Part shown: positions 25,434 to 34,206 of the stretch, one piece after another | Position numbering within the stretch: the first letter of the stretch is position 1 | Layout of the letters: each line of letters starts with the position of its first letter | Assembly: GCA_945907245.1 (NCBI GenBank) | Contig: CAMDTB010000020.1 | Span: 1 to 49,374 of the forward strand | Direction: 5' to 3' | DNA: 49,374 nt | Source of the DNA: Rhizobium sp. Q54 | GTDB lineage: Bacteria > Pseudomonadota > Alphaproteobacteria > SMXS01 | Made by a program: the position numbers and the translations under genes | The notes under the pieces: generated by a model | The model's input: only the letters and a program-made list of their open reading frames with translations | Databases searched by the model: none | What the model was told of the DNA's origin: nothing

Positions 25434-26246
25434 TCAGTCCTTCAGCCGGTAGCCTCGTCGGAACACCCAGTAGCAGACGGTATAGAGCGCGATGTTGAGA
25501 GCCAGCATGACGCCCATGCCCAGCGGGATGGAACTGTCCGCATGGCCGATGAACGAATAGCGCAGCCCGTCGATCGCATAGAAGAACGGGTTGAAATGGC
25601 TGACCACCTGCCACACGGCCGGCAGGCGCTCGATCGAGTAGAACGTACCCGACAAGAATGACAGCGGCATGATGACGAAGTTGGTGATCGATGCCATGTG
25701 GTCGAACTTGGTCGCCCAGACGCCGCCCAGCAGGCCGATCAGCGACAGCAGCATGGCCGACGACAGGGCGAAATAGGCGGCGATGAACGGATGGGGCATG
25801 TGCAGTTCGACGAACGGCAGCAGCGGCACCACCACCGAGAACGCCACCAGCACGCCCCGCGTTATGCCGCCCGCGACGAAGGCGAGCACCATTTCGCCCG
25901 GCGACAGCGGCGGCATCAGCAGGTCGACGATGTTGCCCTGCACCTTGGCGATCAGCAGCGAGGACGAGGTGTTGGCGAAACTGTTCTGGACGATGGCCAT
26001 CATCACCAGCCCGGGCACCAGGAATTCGGCGAACGGTTGGCCGTTCACCACGCGGTGATCGCCGCCCAGCGCCAGCATGAAGATGGTGAAGAACAGGATG
26101 GTGGTCACCGCCGGCGCGAACACCGTCTGCATGATCACCTTCATGAACCGCTTCACCTCCTTGCAGTACAGCGTCCACAGCCCGATCCAGTTGACGGCGC
26201 CCATCGGGCGGACGGCATAGGCGGGCGGTTCGATGATCTTGTGCAT
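25434..26246 (-). CDS. ABC-2 type transporter permease
   Basis: A 270-residue inner-membrane protein with about six transmembrane helices in the ABC-2 arrangement. Family segments are NWIGLWTLYCKEVKRFMK at the N-terminal amphipathic elbow, FLVPGLVMMAIVQNSFANTS, and FLSGTFYSIERLPAVWQVV followed by FNPFFYAIDGLRY. The last two are highly typical of the YadH/NodJ-like exporter group. The substrate is unknown (drug, polysaccharide or lipid are family options). No ATPase gene adjoins it, so its partner must be encoded elsewhere. It is divergent from gcrA. Confidence 0.9.
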   Translation of the reverse strand: MHKIIEPPAYAVRPMGAVNWIGLWTLYCKEVKRFMKVIMQTVFAPAVTTILFFTIFMLALGGDHRVVNGQPFAEFLVPGLVMMAIVQNSFANTSSSLLIAKVQGNIVDLLMPPLSPGEMVLAFVAGGITRGVLVAFSVVVPLLPFVELHMPHPFIAAYFALSSAMLLSLIGLLGGVWATKFDHMASITNFVIMPLSFLSGTFYSIERLPAVWQVVSHFNPFFYAIDGLRYSFIGHADSSIPLGMGVMLALNIALYTVCYWVFRRGYRLKD

Positions 26247-26344
26247 GGCGGCTCAGGTTCCTCGGCGCCGCTTCTACCGCGAGGCCCGGAATTCGGCAAG
26301 GCTGCAGGAATGTGCGGCGGCGCACGGACCATGTGCGCCCGGCT

Positions 26345-26372
26345 TTGACAACGCCAATCGCCGTCCTATGTG
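26345..26372 (+). promoter_or_regulatory. Possible promoter of gcrA
   Basis: TTGACA (26345-26350) and TATGTG (26367-26372) are separated by 16 bases, 67 bases before the gcrA start. The -35 is perfect and the -10 weak. I see no GANTC methylation site between 26247 and 26438, unlike the Caulobacter gcrA promoter. Confidence 0.4.
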
Positions 26373-26438
26373 TCGCAATTGACCGAAACGGGCGTTTTCT
26401 GTAGGGTGCGCCCCCGAACTCCGGACAGGATTGTGACG

Positions 26439-26879
26439 ATGACCTTGGGTTGGACCGACGAACGGGTCGAGCTTCTGAAGACTCTGTGGAAGAAGGGCCT
26501 CAGCGCCAGCCAGATCGCCGAGGAGCTCGGCGGCGACGTGACCCGCAACGCGGTGATCGGCAAGGCGCACCGCCTTGGCCTGTCGTCGCGCCCGTCGCCG
26601 GTGAAGAAGCCCGCCGAGGAAGCCGCCGAGCCGGTGGCCAAGCCGGTGAAGAAGGCGCCGAAGGTCGAGAAGCCCGCGCCGAAGGTCGAGCCGGAGATCA
26701 TCACCATCCTCACTCTCACCGACCGCATGTGCAAATGGCCCATGGGCCATCCGGGCGACGCGGATTTCCGCTTCTGCGGCCGCAAGTCGACGCCGGGCCA
26801 GCCCTATTGCCAGCACCATGCGTCGATCGCCTACCAGGCGCCCCAGCCGCGCAAGGACCGCCGCCGCGGCAACCGGTAG
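26439..26879 (+). CDS. gcrA: GcrA cell cycle regulator
   Basis: A 146-residue protein. Residues 1-45 (LGWTDERVELLKTLW, then GLSASQIAEELG, TRNAVIGKAHRLGL) form the GcrA DNA-binding helix-turn-helix. A Lys/Pro/Glu-rich linker follows. The C-terminal part has the sigma-70-binding region RMCKWPMGHPGDADFRFCGR and PYCQHHASIAY, with Cys/His pairs. GcrA binds sigma-70 and activates promoters depending on CcrM GANTC methylation, controlling the alphaproteobacterial cell cycle (family knowledge). It is the best taxonomic marker in the window. A CAGGATTGTGACG leader precedes the ATG, without a strong ribosome site. Confidence 0.94.
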   Translation: MTLGWTDERVELLKTLWKKGLSASQIAEELGGDVTRNAVIGKAHRLGLSSRPSPVKKPAEEAAEPVAKPVKKAPKVEKPAPKVEPEIITILTLTDRMCKWPMGHPGDADFRFCGRKSTPGQPYCQHHASIAYQAPQPRKDRRRGNR

Positions 26880-26910
26880 GTTTCCCTCGCATAATGCTTG
26901 AAGTGACTTC

Positions 26911-26987
26911 GCGAGCGTAGCGACGCGATCCAGCTGCGCCATTGACAGCTGTGTGGCGGCAAGGCTGGATTGCGTCGCTACGCTCGC
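26911..26987. repeat. Inverted repeat, 24-bp arms with one mismatch
   Basis: The arms at 26911-26934 and 26964-26987 (GCGAGCGTAGCGACGC, then ATCCAGC after one variable base) are separated by 29 bases. The sequence type is that of mobile REP-like palindromes dispersed in alphaproteobacterial intergenic regions. It lies between the convergent gcrA and parvulin genes. Confidence 0.82.
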
Positions 26988-26999
26988 AAAAGCACTGAA

Positions 27000-27034
27000 A
27001 GCAAAGCGGCGCCGGAAATCTTTCCCGGCGCCGC
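27000..27034 (-). terminator. Terminator-like hairpin after the parvulin gene
   Basis: GCGGCGCCGG and CCGGCGCCGC (27006-27015, 27025-27034) form a perfect 10-bp stem with a 9-base loop. On the minus strand it is followed by TTTGCTTT. It lies 43 bases after the end of the gene at 27078. Confidence 0.6.
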
Positions 27035-27077
27035 GTCTTCCATCCTGATTGTTGCCGCCCGTGCGGCCCTAGCTGAC

Positions 27078-27980
27078 TTACGGCTTGGCCGGTTCGGCCG
27101 GGGGCGGGGGCGCGTCGTGGCCTTCGTGGCCGGAGCCGGCTTCGGCGGCGGGCTTCGGCTTCTCGATCTTGGCCTTGCCGCGCAGCTCGTCGAGGATTTC
27201 CTGCACGACCTTGTCGCGCTCGGACTCCCTGAGCTGGGCTTCCACGTCGGCCTGTTTGGGCGGCGTGCTCTGGCGGGTGTCGACCACCTTGATCACATGC
27301 CAGCCATACTGGCTCTTCACCGGCGTCTTGGAGACCTCGCCCGGCTTCAGCGTGGTCACCGCCTGGGCGAATTCGGGCACCATCTTGTCCGGGGCGAAGT
27401 AGTCGCCCAGGTTGCCGCCCTCGGCGGCCGAACCCTGGTCCAGCGACTTCGCCTTGGCAAGGGTGGCGAAGTCGCCGCCGCGCGCCAGGTCGGCGATCAC
27501 CTGCTTGCCCTCGTCCTCGGTCTTCACCAGGATGTGGCTGGCCTTGTACTCCGCCGACGGCTTGAAGCCCTTGACCATCTCGTCATAGGACGTCTTGAGC
27601 CGCTCGGGCGACAGGCGCTTGTCGATCTCGCTGGTCAGCCAGACGTCTTCCAGGATCTGATCCTTCGCCGAGGCCAGACGCTCCTTGTATTTGGCGTCCT
27701 TCTCCGTGCCGTCGGCCTTCGCCTTGGCAACCACCAGCTTCTGGTCGACCAGCCGTTCGACCAGCTGGTCCTGCAGGAACTCGATTGGCAGCTGGCGGTA
27801 CTGGCCGGGCAGCGCGTTGTACAGCTGGGCGACGTCGGACTGGCGGATTTTCTGCCCGTTGACCGTCGCGACGACGGCATCCTCGGCCTTGGCCTGCTCG
27901 TCGGGGGCCTTCTTGTCACAACCCGTCAGCGCAAGGCAGGCGAGCACGAGGCCCGTGACAGGTCCGAGAGCGAATTTCAT
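27078..27980 (-). CDS. Parvulin-type peptidyl-prolyl isomerase lipoprotein
   Basis: A 300-residue protein with a lipobox LTGC (Cys21), an N-terminal SurA-like helical region (residues 30-135), and a rotamase domain at about 145-240. That domain carries YKASHILVKTEDEGKQ, ARGGDFATLAK, GGNLGDYF, MVPEFAQAV, and QYGWHVIKVVD, which are the PpiC/parvulin signatures. The tail is Lys/Pro-rich with GHEGHD. It should assist folding of secreted or outer-membrane proteins in the envelope, like PrsA or SurA (family knowledge). The lipid anchor makes it closer to PrsA-like foldases than to soluble SurA. Confidence 0.92.
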   Translation of the reverse strand: MKFALGPVTGLVLACLALTGCDKKAPDEQAKAEDAVVATVNGQKIRQSDVAQLYNALPGQYRQLPIEFLQDQLVERLVDQKLVVAKAKADGTEKDAKYKERLASAKDQILEDVWLTSEIDKRLSPERLKTSYDEMVKGFKPSAEYKASHILVKTEDEGKQVIADLARGGDFATLAKAKSLDQGSAAEGGNLGDYFAPDKMVPEFAQAVTTLKPGEVSKTPVKSQYGWHVIKVVDTRQSTPPKQADVEAQLRESERDKVVQEILDELRGKAKIEKPKPAAEAGSGHEGHDAPPPPAEPAKP

Positions 27981-28123
27981 GGCGGCAGCCTTCTCTGATG
28001 TTTGTGGTCCGGCGGGATTTTTGGTTCAGGCCGGTTGGCGTTTCCATCTCTGCGCATGCTGTAGCAAGCAGGCGCGTCAAAGAAAAGATGTAACTCCGTC
28101 ACACCCGAAGGCAACGGGCCGCG

Positions 28124-28774
28124 TCAATGGCGGTGCCCGGAATCGCCGTGGTCATGGTGCCCGAGACCGTTGCTCGCGTGGCCATTGTGCCCATGGCGCA
28201 GCCGGTGATAGGTCAGGTGCAGCAGCGACCCGGCGACGAAGGCCTGCAGCCAGGCAAACTCGGCCTCGCTGGCGACGCTGGCCACCGCCGACGCGGCGAA
28301 ATAGCCCGCCACGGTCGCCGCCACCAGCAGGCCGAGCACGAAAACCGCGGCGCGGGTGCCCACATTGGTCTGCACAAGCCACCAGATCGCCAGCCCTGCC
28401 GGGACGTTATGCAGCACCACGGCGAGCGACAGCGCCTCGTGATGGCCCAGATGGCCACTGAGCAGCGCCGCGCCGTCGGCGGCGCTGTGCAGCAGCAGGC
28501 CGGCGACGCCTACGACCAGGGTCGCGGCGTGGACGCCGCGTTCCCGGTGCAGCAGCGCTTCGGCCACCAGCGGGCCGGCGAGGCCCACCAGCGCGAACGC
28601 CACGGTCAGCCAGCCACCGGTCTCGCCGGTGTCCCAGAGGATCAGCAGGGCCAGCGCGGTGATCACGCCGGTGACCGCCAGATCGAGCGCACGCCGGATG
28701 CGCGCCAGCCCGTGCAGGAACTGGTAGGCGATGGGCCCGATCAGCAGGGCGGTGATGCCGGCGACGAGATACAT
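28124..28774 (-). CDS. ZIP-like metal permease with His-rich tail
   Basis: A 216-residue membrane protein with about seven helices and a His-rich C-terminus (HGHNGHASNG, GHHDHGDSGHRH). Two helices carry ZIP-like metal motifs: LLHSAADGAALL and VVLHNVPAGLAIWW, the latter the HNxPxG signature. A third, GSLLHLTYHRLRHG, has further His. ZIP proteins import zinc or iron across the inner membrane (family knowledge). The length is close to the bacterial ZupT class. A Zur-like palindrome immediately upstream of the start supports zinc. The longer upstream open frame is not similar to this family, so the start is 28774. Confidence 0.82.
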   Translation of the reverse strand: MYLVAGITALLIGPIAYQFLHGLARIRRALDLAVTGVITALALLILWDTGETGGWLTVAFALVGLAGPLVAEALLHRERGVHAATLVVGVAGLLLHSAADGAALLSGHLGHHEALSLAVVLHNVPAGLAIWWLVQTNVGTRAAVFVLGLLVAATVAGYFAASAVASVASEAEFAWLQAFVAGSLLHLTYHRLRHGHNGHASNGLGHHDHGDSGHRH

Positions 28775-28779
28775 GTCTT

Positions 28780-28789
28780 TGTTATAACA
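28780..28789. promoter_or_regulatory. Zur-like palindrome before the ZIP-like gene
   Basis: TGTTATAACA is a perfect 10-base palindrome ending six bases before the start codon of the minus-strand gene. It matches the core of alphaproteobacterial Zur boxes (ATGTTATAACAT type; from memory). The right side extends with TAAC, the left side does not. It also contains a plausible -10 (TATAAC), so a bound repressor would block transcription. Confidence 0.5.
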
Positions 28790-28909
28790 TAACGCTGGTG
28801 GCGATGGGTCGTTATCCGCGACATGGCGGGCCGATGCAAGAGGCGTCTGACCGACGTCAGGCTTGCAAACCTGACCGGGCCAAGCATTAAGATGCTCGCG
28901 GAGGAATGG

Positions 28910-29821
28910 ATGCTCATCAGACCGCTCATCGCCGTCATCGTGCTGGCCGCCGCGCTGTCGGGCGCGGCGATGGCCGCCGAGGCCGACCTGTCGGATGCGA
29001 GCCCGGCCGAACTGCAGGCGGTGATCGCGAAGATTCCGCCCTCCGGCGCGCCCACCGAGCAGGCGCTGCGGCGGGCCGAGGCCATGTTCCGGCTGGGCGA
29101 CCTCAGCGGCGACGTCGGCATGATCCGCCGCGGCGCCGACGCCGCGTCCGCCGTGCTGGCATCGCTGGAGACCGGCGGCCGCGGCGCATTGTGGGTCACG
29201 GCCAACAAGGACCTCGGCACGGCGCTGGTCATGCTGGCGCGGCGCACCAACGACCGGAGCCGGCTGGACGAGGCCATCGCCGCGTTCGAATCGGCGGCGC
29301 TGTTCGCGCGCGATTCGCAGCCGGACCAGTGGCCGGGCCTGATGAACAGCCTGGCGATCGCCCACTGGACCAAGGGCAGCATGGCCAGGGACGTGGCCGC
29401 CATGAAGGTCGCCAACCAGACCTTCCGGTCGGCGCTGTCCGACCCGACGATCAAGCCCGTCGACCGCGAGCGGGTGCGCATCCAGGTCAACATGGCGAGC
29501 GCGCTGGTCGAGATGGCGATGCTGAGCAAGGACGTGGCGCCGACCGACGAGGCGATAACCCAGCTGCGCGGCGCGTTGTCCATGGTCGAGACGCTCGACC
29601 TGCCGGGCCAGAAGGCGATCATCCAGGGCAATCTGGCCCAGGCGCTGACCGTGCGCGGCGCGCACAACAGGGTGGCCGGCGACGTGGAGGAGGCGGTGGA
29701 ACTGGGCAAGGCTGCCGTCGCCTACTGGGATTCGGTGGGCGCCACCGACGCCCGCAACGACACCGAAGCGAACCTCCGGCAGTCCTACCAGGTGCTGACC
29801 GAGCTCTACAGCGTGCGATAG
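28910..29821 (+). CDS. Secreted tetratricopeptide-like helical repeat protein
   Basis: A 303-residue exported protein. ATG 28910 is chosen because GGAGGA lies five bases upstream and a good signal peptide follows (MLIRPLIAVIVLAAALSG, cleavage near MAAEA). ATG 28892 is an alternative. The mature part is a chain of amphipathic helices with TPR-like spacing and motifs such as LGTALVMLARRTNDRSRLDEAIAAF (key part DEAIAAFESA) and NSLAIAHWTKGS. This suggests a periplasmic protein-interaction scaffold. I cannot assign a pathway. It is divergent from the ZIP-like gene and 26 bases before the aldo/keto reductase gene. Confidence 0.78.
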   Translation: MLIRPLIAVIVLAAALSGAAMAAEADLSDASPAELQAVIAKIPPSGAPTEQALRRAEAMFRLGDLSGDVGMIRRGADAASAVLASLETGGRGALWVTANKDLGTALVMLARRTNDRSRLDEAIAAFESAALFARDSQPDQWPGLMNSLAIAHWTKGSMARDVAAMKVANQTFRSALSDPTIKPVDRERVRIQVNMASALVEMAMLSKDVAPTDEAITQLRGALSMVETLDLPGQKAIIQGNLAQALTVRGAHNRVAGDVEEAVELGKAAVAYWDSVGATDARNDTEANLRQSYQVLTELYSVR

Positions 29822-29847
29822 ATTCAACCCAAGCGGGGAGACGCGAC

Positions 29848-30939
29848 ATGGTTGCCTTGGACGATTACCGCACCTTGGGCCGCAGCGGCCTGAGGGTTTC
29901 ACCGCTCTGCCTGGGGGCGATGACCTTCGGCGAGGACTGGGGCTGGGGCGCCAACGCCCAGGACAGCCGCCGCATGTTCGACATGTATGCCGACCGGGGC
30001 GGCAACTTCGTCGACACCGCAGACGGCTATACCCAGGGCACCAGCGAAACGCTGCTGGGCGAGTTCATGAAGGGCCAGCGCGAGCGCTGGGTAATCGGCA
30101 CCAAGTTCAGCATGAACACCTCGCCGGGCGATCCCAACGCCGGCGGCAACGCGCGCAAGAACATCATGCAGTCGCTGGAGTCCTCGCTGAAGCGGCTGGG
30201 CACCGACTACATCGACCTCTACTGGCTGCATGTCTGGGAGTTCCGCACCCCGGTGCATGAGATCATGCGCGCCCTCGACGACGCGGTCAGCCAGGGCAAG
30301 CTGCTCTATGTGGGCGTGTCGAACGCGCCGGCGTGGAAGATCGCCCAGGCCAACACCTTGGCCGAGCTGAAGGGCTGGAGCCCGTTCATCGCCCTGCAGC
30401 TGGAATACAACCTGCTGCAGCGGACACCAGAGCGCGACCTGCTGCCCATGTGCCGCGAGTTCGGCCTCGGCGTCACGCCGTGGTCGCCGCTCGCCGCCGG
30501 CCTGCTCACCGGCAAATACGGCCGCAAGCACCTCGCCCAGCCGGGCAGCAGCGACAACCGCGTGCTCGGCGGCGGCAACGGCACTCGCGAGGGCATGGTG
30601 GCCTCGTCCGGCCGGGTGACCGAGAAGGCGCTCGAGGTCAACGACGCGCTGATCGACATCGGCAAGCAGATCGGCGCGACGCCGGCGCAGGTGGCGCTTG
30701 CCTGGGTGATGACCCATCAGGGCGTCTCCAGCACCATCCTGGGCGCGCGCACGCCGGCCCAGCTCGAGGACAATCTCGGCGCCATGGAGGTGAAGCTGTC
30801 GCTGGAGCACAAGGCGTGGCTGGACGAACTGACCGAGGTCGAACTGGGTTATCCCCACGACCTGATCCAGAGCCGCTTCATCCAGGATGTAACCGACGGC
30901 GGCTCGAAGATCGACAAGCCGTTCGGGCGTCCTGCTTAG
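29848..30939 (+). CDS. Aldo/keto reductase
   Basis: A 363-residue NADPH-dependent oxidoreductase of the TIM-barrel AKR superfamily. The catalytic tetrad is visible: Asp and Tyr in FVDTADGYTQG, Lys in IGTKFSM, His in DLYWLHVWEF. The cofactor end has GVTPWSPLAAGLLTGKYG and STILGARTPAQLEDNL, as in the MocA/YajO/Tas-like branch. The natural substrate is unknown (sugar, aldehyde or ketone). A GCGGGGAG site precedes the ATG. It is convergent with the esterase gene, with one base between the two stop codons. Confidence 0.93.
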   Translation: MVALDDYRTLGRSGLRVSPLCLGAMTFGEDWGWGANAQDSRRMFDMYADRGGNFVDTADGYTQGTSETLLGEFMKGQRERWVIGTKFSMNTSPGDPNAGGNARKNIMQSLESSLKRLGTDYIDLYWLHVWEFRTPVHEIMRALDDAVSQGKLLYVGVSNAPAWKIAQANTLAELKGWSPFIALQLEYNLLQRTPERDLLPMCREFGLGVTPWSPLAAGLLTGKYGRKHLAQPGSSDNRVLGGGNGTREGMVASSGRVTEKALEVNDALIDIGKQIGATPAQVALAWVMTHQGVSSTILGARTPAQLEDNLGAMEVKLSLEHKAWLDELTEVELGYPHDLIQSRFIQDVTDGGSKIDKPFGRPA

Positions 30940-30940
30940 C

Positions 30941-31858
30941 TCAGAAACGCCCGCGCAGGTACTCGCCGATGCGGTTGATGCCCTGGGTTGCTTCGGGCAC
31001 GCGGTGTCCGAGCGCGTGCCAAACGTGGATCACGTCGGGCCAGCATTCCAGGGTGACGTCGACGCCCGCCGCCTGGGCCTTGTCGGCGGCGACGCGGGAA
31101 TCGTCCAGCAGGGTTTCGTTCTCGCCGACCTGGATCAGCATGGGCGGCAGGCCGGCATAGTCGCCGAACAGCGGTGACACGCGCGGATCGGCAGGGTCGC
31201 CGTCGCCCACCACCATGCCCGCCATCCACGACAGCAGGCCGTAGCCGACCATCGGATCCTTGTCCGCATTGGACCGCATCGACCCGCCCGAGCCGGTCAT
31301 GTCCGTCCAGGGCGAGATCAGCACCGCCGCGTCGGGCGCGCGCAGCCGGGCGTCGCGTATGCCCTGCAGCACGGCGAGCCCCAGGCCGCCGCCCGCCGAA
31401 TCGCCGGCCACGAAGGCATGGCTCGCCTCGTCCTCGCCCAGCGGGCCATTGTCCAGCATCCAGCGATAGGCGAGCAGCGCGTCGTCGAACTGAGCGGGCG
31501 CGGTGTATTCCGGCGCCAGCCGGTAGTCGACATTGAGTACCGACGCGCCCGAGGCGACCGAGATGTCGCCGCACAGCGCGCGGTGGGTATCCAGGTTTCC
31601 GGCCGCGTAGCCGCCGCCATGCAGGTAGAGGATGCGCTTGCCCGGATCGGAGCCGGGGGCGCAGACCCATTCGCAGGGGACGGTGACCGCCCGTACCTTC
31701 GCGGTGCGGATGCCGGCAGGCGCGGGCGCGGTGAACACGGCGGTGGCCATCATCTCGCGCACGCCCTTGACGCTGGGCGCGACCCCGGCCTTGGCCGCGG
31801 CTTCGTTGCCCGCGCGCAGCATGTTGATGGTGTCCTGCAGCTCAGGCGATGCGGCCAT
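30941..31858 (-). CDS. Alpha/beta hydrolase, hormone-sensitive-lipase family
   Basis: A 305-residue esterase. HSL-family oxyanion motif YLHGGGYAAGN near residue 79 and the nucleophile elbow GDSAGGG; the acid is probably in QVGENETLLDDS and the base His in DVIHVWHALG. The preferred substrates are short-chain acyl esters (family knowledge). The true substrate is unknown. The start at 31858 has a strong GGGAGGA site four bases upstream. In-frame sequence further upstream is the shadow of argE and is not used. The next minus-strand gene upstream, argE, is separated by 58 bases. Confidence 0.9.
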   Translation of the reverse strand: MAASPELQDTINMLRAGNEAAAKAGVAPSVKGVREMMATAVFTAPAPAGIRTAKVRAVTVPCEWVCAPGSDPGKRILYLHGGGYAAGNLDTHRALCGDISVASGASVLNVDYRLAPEYTAPAQFDDALLAYRWMLDNGPLGEDEASHAFVAGDSAGGGLGLAVLQGIRDARLRAPDAAVLISPWTDMTGSGGSMRSNADKDPMVGYGLLSWMAGMVVGDGDPADPRVSPLFGDYAGLPPMLIQVGENETLLDDSRVAADKAQAAGVDVTLECWPDVIHVWHALGHRVPEATQGINRIGEYLRGRF

Positions 31859-31916
31859 GGAATCCTCCCGTTGTTTCCGGCTGGTATTCTTAAGGGAAAA
31901 ACGCCCGGAGTCGACC

Positions 31917-33080
31917 TCAGGCCGACAGCGCCGCCACCAGCTTCTCGATGAATTCGGTGCCCGCGTCCATCTGGCTAAGTTCGATGAACTCGTCGGGCCG
32001 GTGGGCCTGGTCGATGGAGCCGGGGCCGCAGACCACGGTCGGGATGTCGGCCTGCTGGAACAGGCCGGCCTCGGTGACATAGGCGGCGGTCAGCGTGTCG
32101 TTCTGGCCGGTCAGCGCCCGCACCAGCTCCTCGGCGGGCGAGTTCTCCCGCCGCAGCAGCGCGGGAGCGCGCGAGATCTGGGTGGTGACGATGGACGCGC
32201 CGCCGTACCGGGCGCGCATCTCGGCCTCGACCTCGCGGGAGAACGCCTCGAACCTTGTGATGATCTCGTCCTCGTCGGCCTGCGGCAGCGGCCGGTACTC
32301 CCACACCATCCGGCAATGGTTCGGCGTGATGTTGACGGCGGTGCCGCCGTCGATCATGCCGACATTGAGCGAGGTATAGGGCGGATCGAAGCGTCCGGTG
32401 TCGTCGCCGCGCGCCTTCATCTCGGCGAGGATGCCGCGCAGGAACTCGATCAGCCGGCTGGCGGCCATGATCGCGCTGACGCCGAATTCGGTGTTGCTGG
32501 AATGGGACTCGCGCCCGGTGATCGCCGTCTCGAACGCACGGATGCCCTTGTGGGCGGTGACTGCGCGCATGGACGTGGGCTCGCCGACGATGCAGGCGCG
32601 CGGCAGCGGCGCGCGGCCGGCGATCTTCTCGATCATGCCGGCGACGCCGCGGCAGCCGACTTCCTCGTCATAGGAAAACGCAAAATGGATCGGCCGCTTC
32701 AGCCCGGCCATGGCGATGGCCGGCGCCATCGCGAGGCAGATGGCGATGAAGCCCTTCATGTCGCATGTGCCGCGCCCGAACAGCTTGCCGTCGCGCTCGG
32801 TCAGGGTGAACGGATCGCTCGACCAGTCCTGTCCCTCGACCGGGACCACGTCCGTATGCCCGGACAGCACGATGCCGGGGACGCCGGCCGGGCCGCCGAC
32901 CGTGGCGAACAGGTTCGCCTTGGCGCCGGTGTCGTCGCGGATGATCTCGCAATGGACGCCGAGGCTCGCCAGGTAGCGGGAGATATAGTCGATCAGCGCC
33001 AGGTTGGAGTTGCGGCTGACCGTGTCGAACGCGATCAGGTCGCGGAGGATGTCGACCGCTTTCCTGGCGTTATCCCTCAT
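31917..33080 (-). CDS. argE: Acetylornithine deacetylase
   Basis: A 387-residue M20-family metallohydrolase. The metal ligands are in SGHTDVVPVEGQDW (His, Asp), GRGTCDMKGFIA (Asp), YDEEVGCRG (the catalytic and metal Glu pair), GEPTSM and a late His. The dimerisation domain has AHKGIRAFET and SHSS. It removes acetate from N-acetylornithine, giving ornithine for argF in the linear arginine route. The related enzyme DapE or a general M20 deacylase is possible, but the TSMRAVTAHKG and IDQAHRPDEFIEL stretches favour ArgE. It starts two bases after the folE stop codon, so both are co-transcribed. Confidence 0.9.
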   Translation of the reverse strand: MRDNARKAVDILRDLIAFDTVSRNSNLALIDYISRYLASLGVHCEIIRDDTGAKANLFATVGGPAGVPGIVLSGHTDVVPVEGQDWSSDPFTLTERDGKLFGRGTCDMKGFIAICLAMAPAIAMAGLKRPIHFAFSYDEEVGCRGVAGMIEKIAGRAPLPRACIVGEPTSMRAVTAHKGIRAFETAITGRESHSSNTEFGVSAIMAASRLIEFLRGILAEMKARGDDTGRFDPPYTSLNVGMIDGGTAVNITPNHCRMVWEYRPLPQADEDEIITRFEAFSREVEAEMRARYGGASIVTTQISRAPALLRRENSPAEELVRALTGQNDTLTAAYVTEAGLFQQADIPTVVCGPGSIDQAHRPDEFIELSQMDAGTEFIEKLVAALSA

Positions 33081-33082
33081 CT

Positions 33083-33688
33083 CTAGCCGTAGACGCGGCT
33101 GGCCGGGCTGCCGATCATGGCCATGAACTCGGCGCGGGTATGGATGTTCTCGCGGAACGCGCCGAGCAGGGTGCTGGTCACCATGGACACGCCGTGCTTG
33201 TGGACGCCGCGCGTGGTCATGCAGTGGTGCACCGCCTCGATCACCACGGCGACGCCGTCCGGCTTCAGCGCGCTGTTGATGCATTCGGCGATCTGGGCGG
33301 TCATCTTCTCCTGCACCTGAAGGCGCTTGGCGAAGGCGTCGACGACGCGGGCCAGCTTGGAGATGCCGACGACCCGGTTGGTCGGCAGATAGGCCACATG
33401 CGCCCTGCCGATGATCGGCGCGAGATGGTGCTCGCAGTGGGATTCGAACGGAATGTCGCGCAGCACGACCATCTCGTCATAGCCGGCCACTTCCTCGAAG
33501 GTCCGCTCCAGGTAATGGTTCGGATCCTCGCGATATCCGGCGAAGAATTCCTCATAGGCGCGGACGACGCGGGCCGGCGTGTCCATCAGGCCTTCGCGCG
33601 CCGGATCGTCGCCCGCCCAGCGCAGCATGGTGCGCACGGCCTCCTCCGCTTCTTCGCGGGTCGGCATCCTCACCACTCTCTTGTCCAC
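33083..33688 (-). CDS. folE: GTP cyclohydrolase I
   Basis: A 201-residue enzyme converting GTP to dihydroneopterin triphosphate, the first step of folate synthesis. The zinc and catalytic residues are in [10 protein letters not shown] and HHCMTTRGV, with [21 protein letters not shown] between. It starts at GTG 33688 with GGGGAG about ten bases upstream; ATG at codon 8 is the alternative. Together with the pabB-pabC fusion at 1167-2993 it covers two branches of folate synthesis in this window. It lies 34 bases after apaG and two bases before argE. Confidence 0.96.
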   Translation of the reverse strand: MDKRVVRMPTREEAEEAVRTMLRWAGDDPAREGLMDTPARVVRAYEEFFAGYREDPNHYLERTFEEVAGYDEMVVLRDIPFESHCEHHLAPIIGRAHVAYLPTNRVVGISKLARVVDAFAKRLQVQEKMTAQIAECINSALKPDGVAVVIEAVHHCMTTRGVHKHGVSMVTSTLLGAFRENIHTRAEFMAMIGSPASRVYG

Positions 33689-33722
33689 GGTCTTCTCCCC
33701 GGTTCGCCAGCGATCCCTGGCG

Positions 33723-34115
33723 TCAGTTCAGGCTCGTACGCTGGTACGGACTGTCCAGCGAGAAGGCGGGGATCTCGATCTCGAATCCCTCGCCGCCCTT
33801 GGTTTCCATCTGATAGCGCCCGACCATGATCCCCGACGGCGTCGACAGCGGCGTGCCGCTGGTATACTCGAAGCTTTCGCCCGGGCGTAGCACCGGCTGC
33901 TCGCCGACAACGCCGTCGCCGCGCACCTCCTGCACCTGGCCGTTCGCGTCGGTGATATGCCAGTAACGGCTGATCAGCTGAACGGTTTCACTGCCGGCAT
34001 TCTCGATATTGACCTGGTACGCCCAGACATAATGATTGTCCTCGGGGTCCGACTGGTCCTCGATGAAGTGGGGCGTTACGGTCACGCTGATCTGCCGGGT
34101 TACGGCGTTGTACAT
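33723..34115 (-). CDS. apaG: ApaG domain protein
   Basis: A 130-residue protein of the ApaG fold. The pattern of [55 protein letters not shown] and GIMVGRYQM is typical of the family (120-130 residues). It is an immunoglobulin/fibronectin-like beta sandwich with an unclear role; genetic work links it to magnesium/cobalt resistance and DinB-like stress phenotypes in enterobacteria (family knowledge). The start at 34115 is set by family length; the open frame extends upstream without similarity. It lies between metZ and folE on the minus strand. Confidence 0.92.
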   Translation of the reverse strand: MYNAVTRQISVTVTPHFIEDQSDPEDNHYVWAYQVNIENAGSETVQLISRYWHITDANGQVQEVRGDGVVGEQPVLRPGESFEYTSGTPLSTPSGIMVGRYQMETKGGEGFEIEIPAFSLDSPYQRTSLN

Positions 34116-34161
34116 GGTATGGCCTTGTTCTGGATCGGCCCTGCTGGCGGTCCGAGCGGGC

Positions 34162-34192
34162 GGCAATCCGGGTACTCTAACCCCGGATTGCC
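34162..34192. repeat. Perfect 11-bp hairpin between metZ and apaG
   Basis: GGCAATCCGGG (34162-34172) and CCCGGATTGCC (34182-34192) enclose nine bases. TTTTGT follows on the plus strand, but the neighbouring genes read on the minus strand, where no T-run follows. It may therefore be an RNA-processing or weak terminator structure. Confidence 0.55.
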
Positions 34193-34206
34193 TTTTGTCT
34201 ACAGCC

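Noticed and set aside
34162-34192. Intrinsic terminator for metZ
   Set aside because: The hairpin is perfect, but the T-run is on the plus side only; it is kept as a repeat rather than a terminator.
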